The notes beneath the pieces were generated by a model. It was not told where the DNA came from. It did no database searches and saw nothing but the letters and a program-made list of their open reading frames with translations. Shown piece by piece: positions 63,171 to 64,000 of a stretch of 64,000 nucleotides of DNA (the first letter of the stretch is position 1; each line of letters opens with the position of its first letter). The DNA comes from Curtobacterium luteum (GTDB lineage Bacteria > Actinomycetota > Actinomycetes > Actinomycetales > Microbacteriaceae), in contig NZ_LDQC01000022.1 of assembly GCF_001475545.1 (NCBI RefSeq), positions 1-64,000 of the forward strand. The letters are read 5' to 3'. A program made the position numbers and the translations under genes.

Positions 63171-64000
63171 GACCCACCAGCGGGCTCACCTTCGGTGGGC
63201 GGTACCAGCTCTCGTCCCGCGTCGCGATCGGCGGCATGGGTGAGGTGTGGCAGGCGACCGATCTGGTCATCGGCCGCACCGTCGCGCTCAAGATCCTCAA
63301 GGACGAGTACCTCGGCGACCCCGGGTTCCTCGAGCGCTTCCGCGCCGAGGCCCGGCACGCGGCGCTCGTCAACCACGAGGGCATCGCGAACGTCTTCGAC
63401 TACGGCGAGGAGGACGGCAGCGCCTACCTCGTGATGGAGCTCGTCCCCGGCGAGGCCCTCTCCACCATGATCGAACGGGAGCACACCCTCCCGGTCGACA
63501 AGGTGCTCGACATCGTCGCCCAGACCGCGAACGCCCTGCAGGCCGCGCACGCCGTCGGTCTCGTGCACCGCGACATCAAGCCCGGCAACCTGCTCATCAC
63601 GCCCGACGGTCGCGTCAAGATCACCGACTTCGGCATCGCGCGCATCGCCGACCAGGTCCCCCTGACCGCGACCGGCCAGGTCATGGGCACGGTGCAGTAC
63701 CTCTCGCCGGAACAGGCGAGCGGGCACCCCGCGTCGCCGTCGACCGACATCTACTCGCTGGGCATCGTCGCGTACGAGTGCCTCGCAGGCCGGCGCCCCT
63801 TCACGGGCGAGTCGCAGGTCGCGATCGCGATGGCGCACATCAACGAGCAGCCCCCGGCACTCCCGGGCGACGTGCCGGAGCCGGTCTCCGCCCTCGTGAT
63901 GTCCTGCATCGCCAAGAAGCCGGCGGACCGTCCCGCGACCGCGGCCAACCTGGCCCGTGCCGCCCAGGCACTCCGCCGCGGTGACGTCGCGGCGGCCACG
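63167..64000 (+). CDS. pknA: Ser/Thr protein kinase PknA (3' partial)
   Basis: 278 codons are present before the window ends. The kinase domain is complete: glycine loop [12 protein letters not shown]-type lysine in VALKIL, catalytic loop [13 protein letters not shown] in ITDFGIAR and the activation-segment threonines around [18 protein letters not shown]. It overlaps pbpA by four bases (ATGA). In this operon the first kinase is PknA, with PknB expected next; the tail deciding between the two is outside the window. Confidence 0.92.
   Translation, partial: MRPTSGLTFGGRYQLSSRVAIGGMGEVWQATDLVIGRTVALKILKDEYLGDPGFLERFRAEARHAALVNHEGIANVFDYGEEDGSAYLVMELVPGEALSTMIEREHTLPVDKVLDIVAQTANALQAAHAVGLVHRDIKPGNLLITPDGRVKITDFGIARIADQVPLTATGQVMGTVQYLSPEQASGHPASPSTDIYSLGIVAYECLAGRRPFTGESQVAIAMAHINEQPPALPGDVPEPVSALVMSCIAKKPADRPATAANLARAAQALRRGDVAAAT

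Overview
The window is very GC-rich, gene-dense bacterial DNA with many four-base ATGA/GTGA start-stop overlaps and frequent GTG and TTG starts. The gene set is that of a Gram-positive actinobacterium. The right end carries the actinobacterial cell-wall/signalling operon fhaA-fhaB-pstP-rodA-pbpA-pknA next to a tRNA-Leu, an arrangement normally found close to the replication origin. Overall gene style suggests Microbacteriaceae, most likely a Curtobacterium-like plant or soil organism; that genus call is inference.

Layout. (1) 1-3.5 kb: the end of a sugar isomerase/oxidoreductase pair, a stand-alone alanyl-tRNA editing-type hydrolase, and a TetR regulator. (2) 3.5-8.6 kb: a MarR regulator with a small upstream ORF, an Hsp20 chaperone behind a CIRCE-type operator, an SDR plus manganese catalase operon, an SDR-like protein without its catalytic motif, and a P-loop kinase-like protein. 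(3) 8.6-10.8 kb: a small membrane ORF and a two-component pair. (4) 10.9-19.7 kb: a catabolic cluster under a GntR regulator: TIM-barrel protein, 3-hydroxyacyl-CoA-dehydrogenase-like enzyme, SDR, anion-type MFS transporter, DhaK-DhaL kinase, RpiB-like and TpiA-like isomerases. I read it as oxidation and decarboxylation of an unidentified sugar acid to a C4 ketose (erythrulose), then phosphorylation and two isomerisations to erythrose 4-phosphate. (5) 19.8-22.7 kb: an acetyltransferase, a small membrane protein and a Fic protein with repeated operator-like sites.

(6) 22.7-49.2 kb is largely a polyamine-use island. It has a PotABCD-type transporter, aminobutyraldehyde dehydrogenase, an AsnC/Lrp regulator, a class III aminotransferase, two FAD oxidases, the agmatine pair AguB/AguA, an APC permease, a semialdehyde dehydrogenase, putrescine oxidase, GabD, GabT and a PucR regulator. 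Together they can take agmatine to putrescine, then aminobutyraldehyde, GABA and succinate. A block with glgX (40.4-43.2 kb) interrupts it. (7) 49.2-50.6 kb: a TetR regulator and an unknown membrane protein. (8) 50.6-57.2 kb: a LacI-controlled beta-galactosidase (GH42) operon with a sugar ABC transporter and twin LacI operators. (9) 57.5-64 kb: tRNA-Leu(CAG) and the cell-wall/Ser-Thr kinase operon, cut by the window end.

A notable non-coding theme is a family of about 46-bp near-perfect palindromes sharing the arm ACGGACGGGAGGC. All copies lie just past the 3' ends of genes and their stems vary in a compensating way. They look like a family of related transcription terminators. No CRISPR array, rRNA, transposase or prophage gene was seen.
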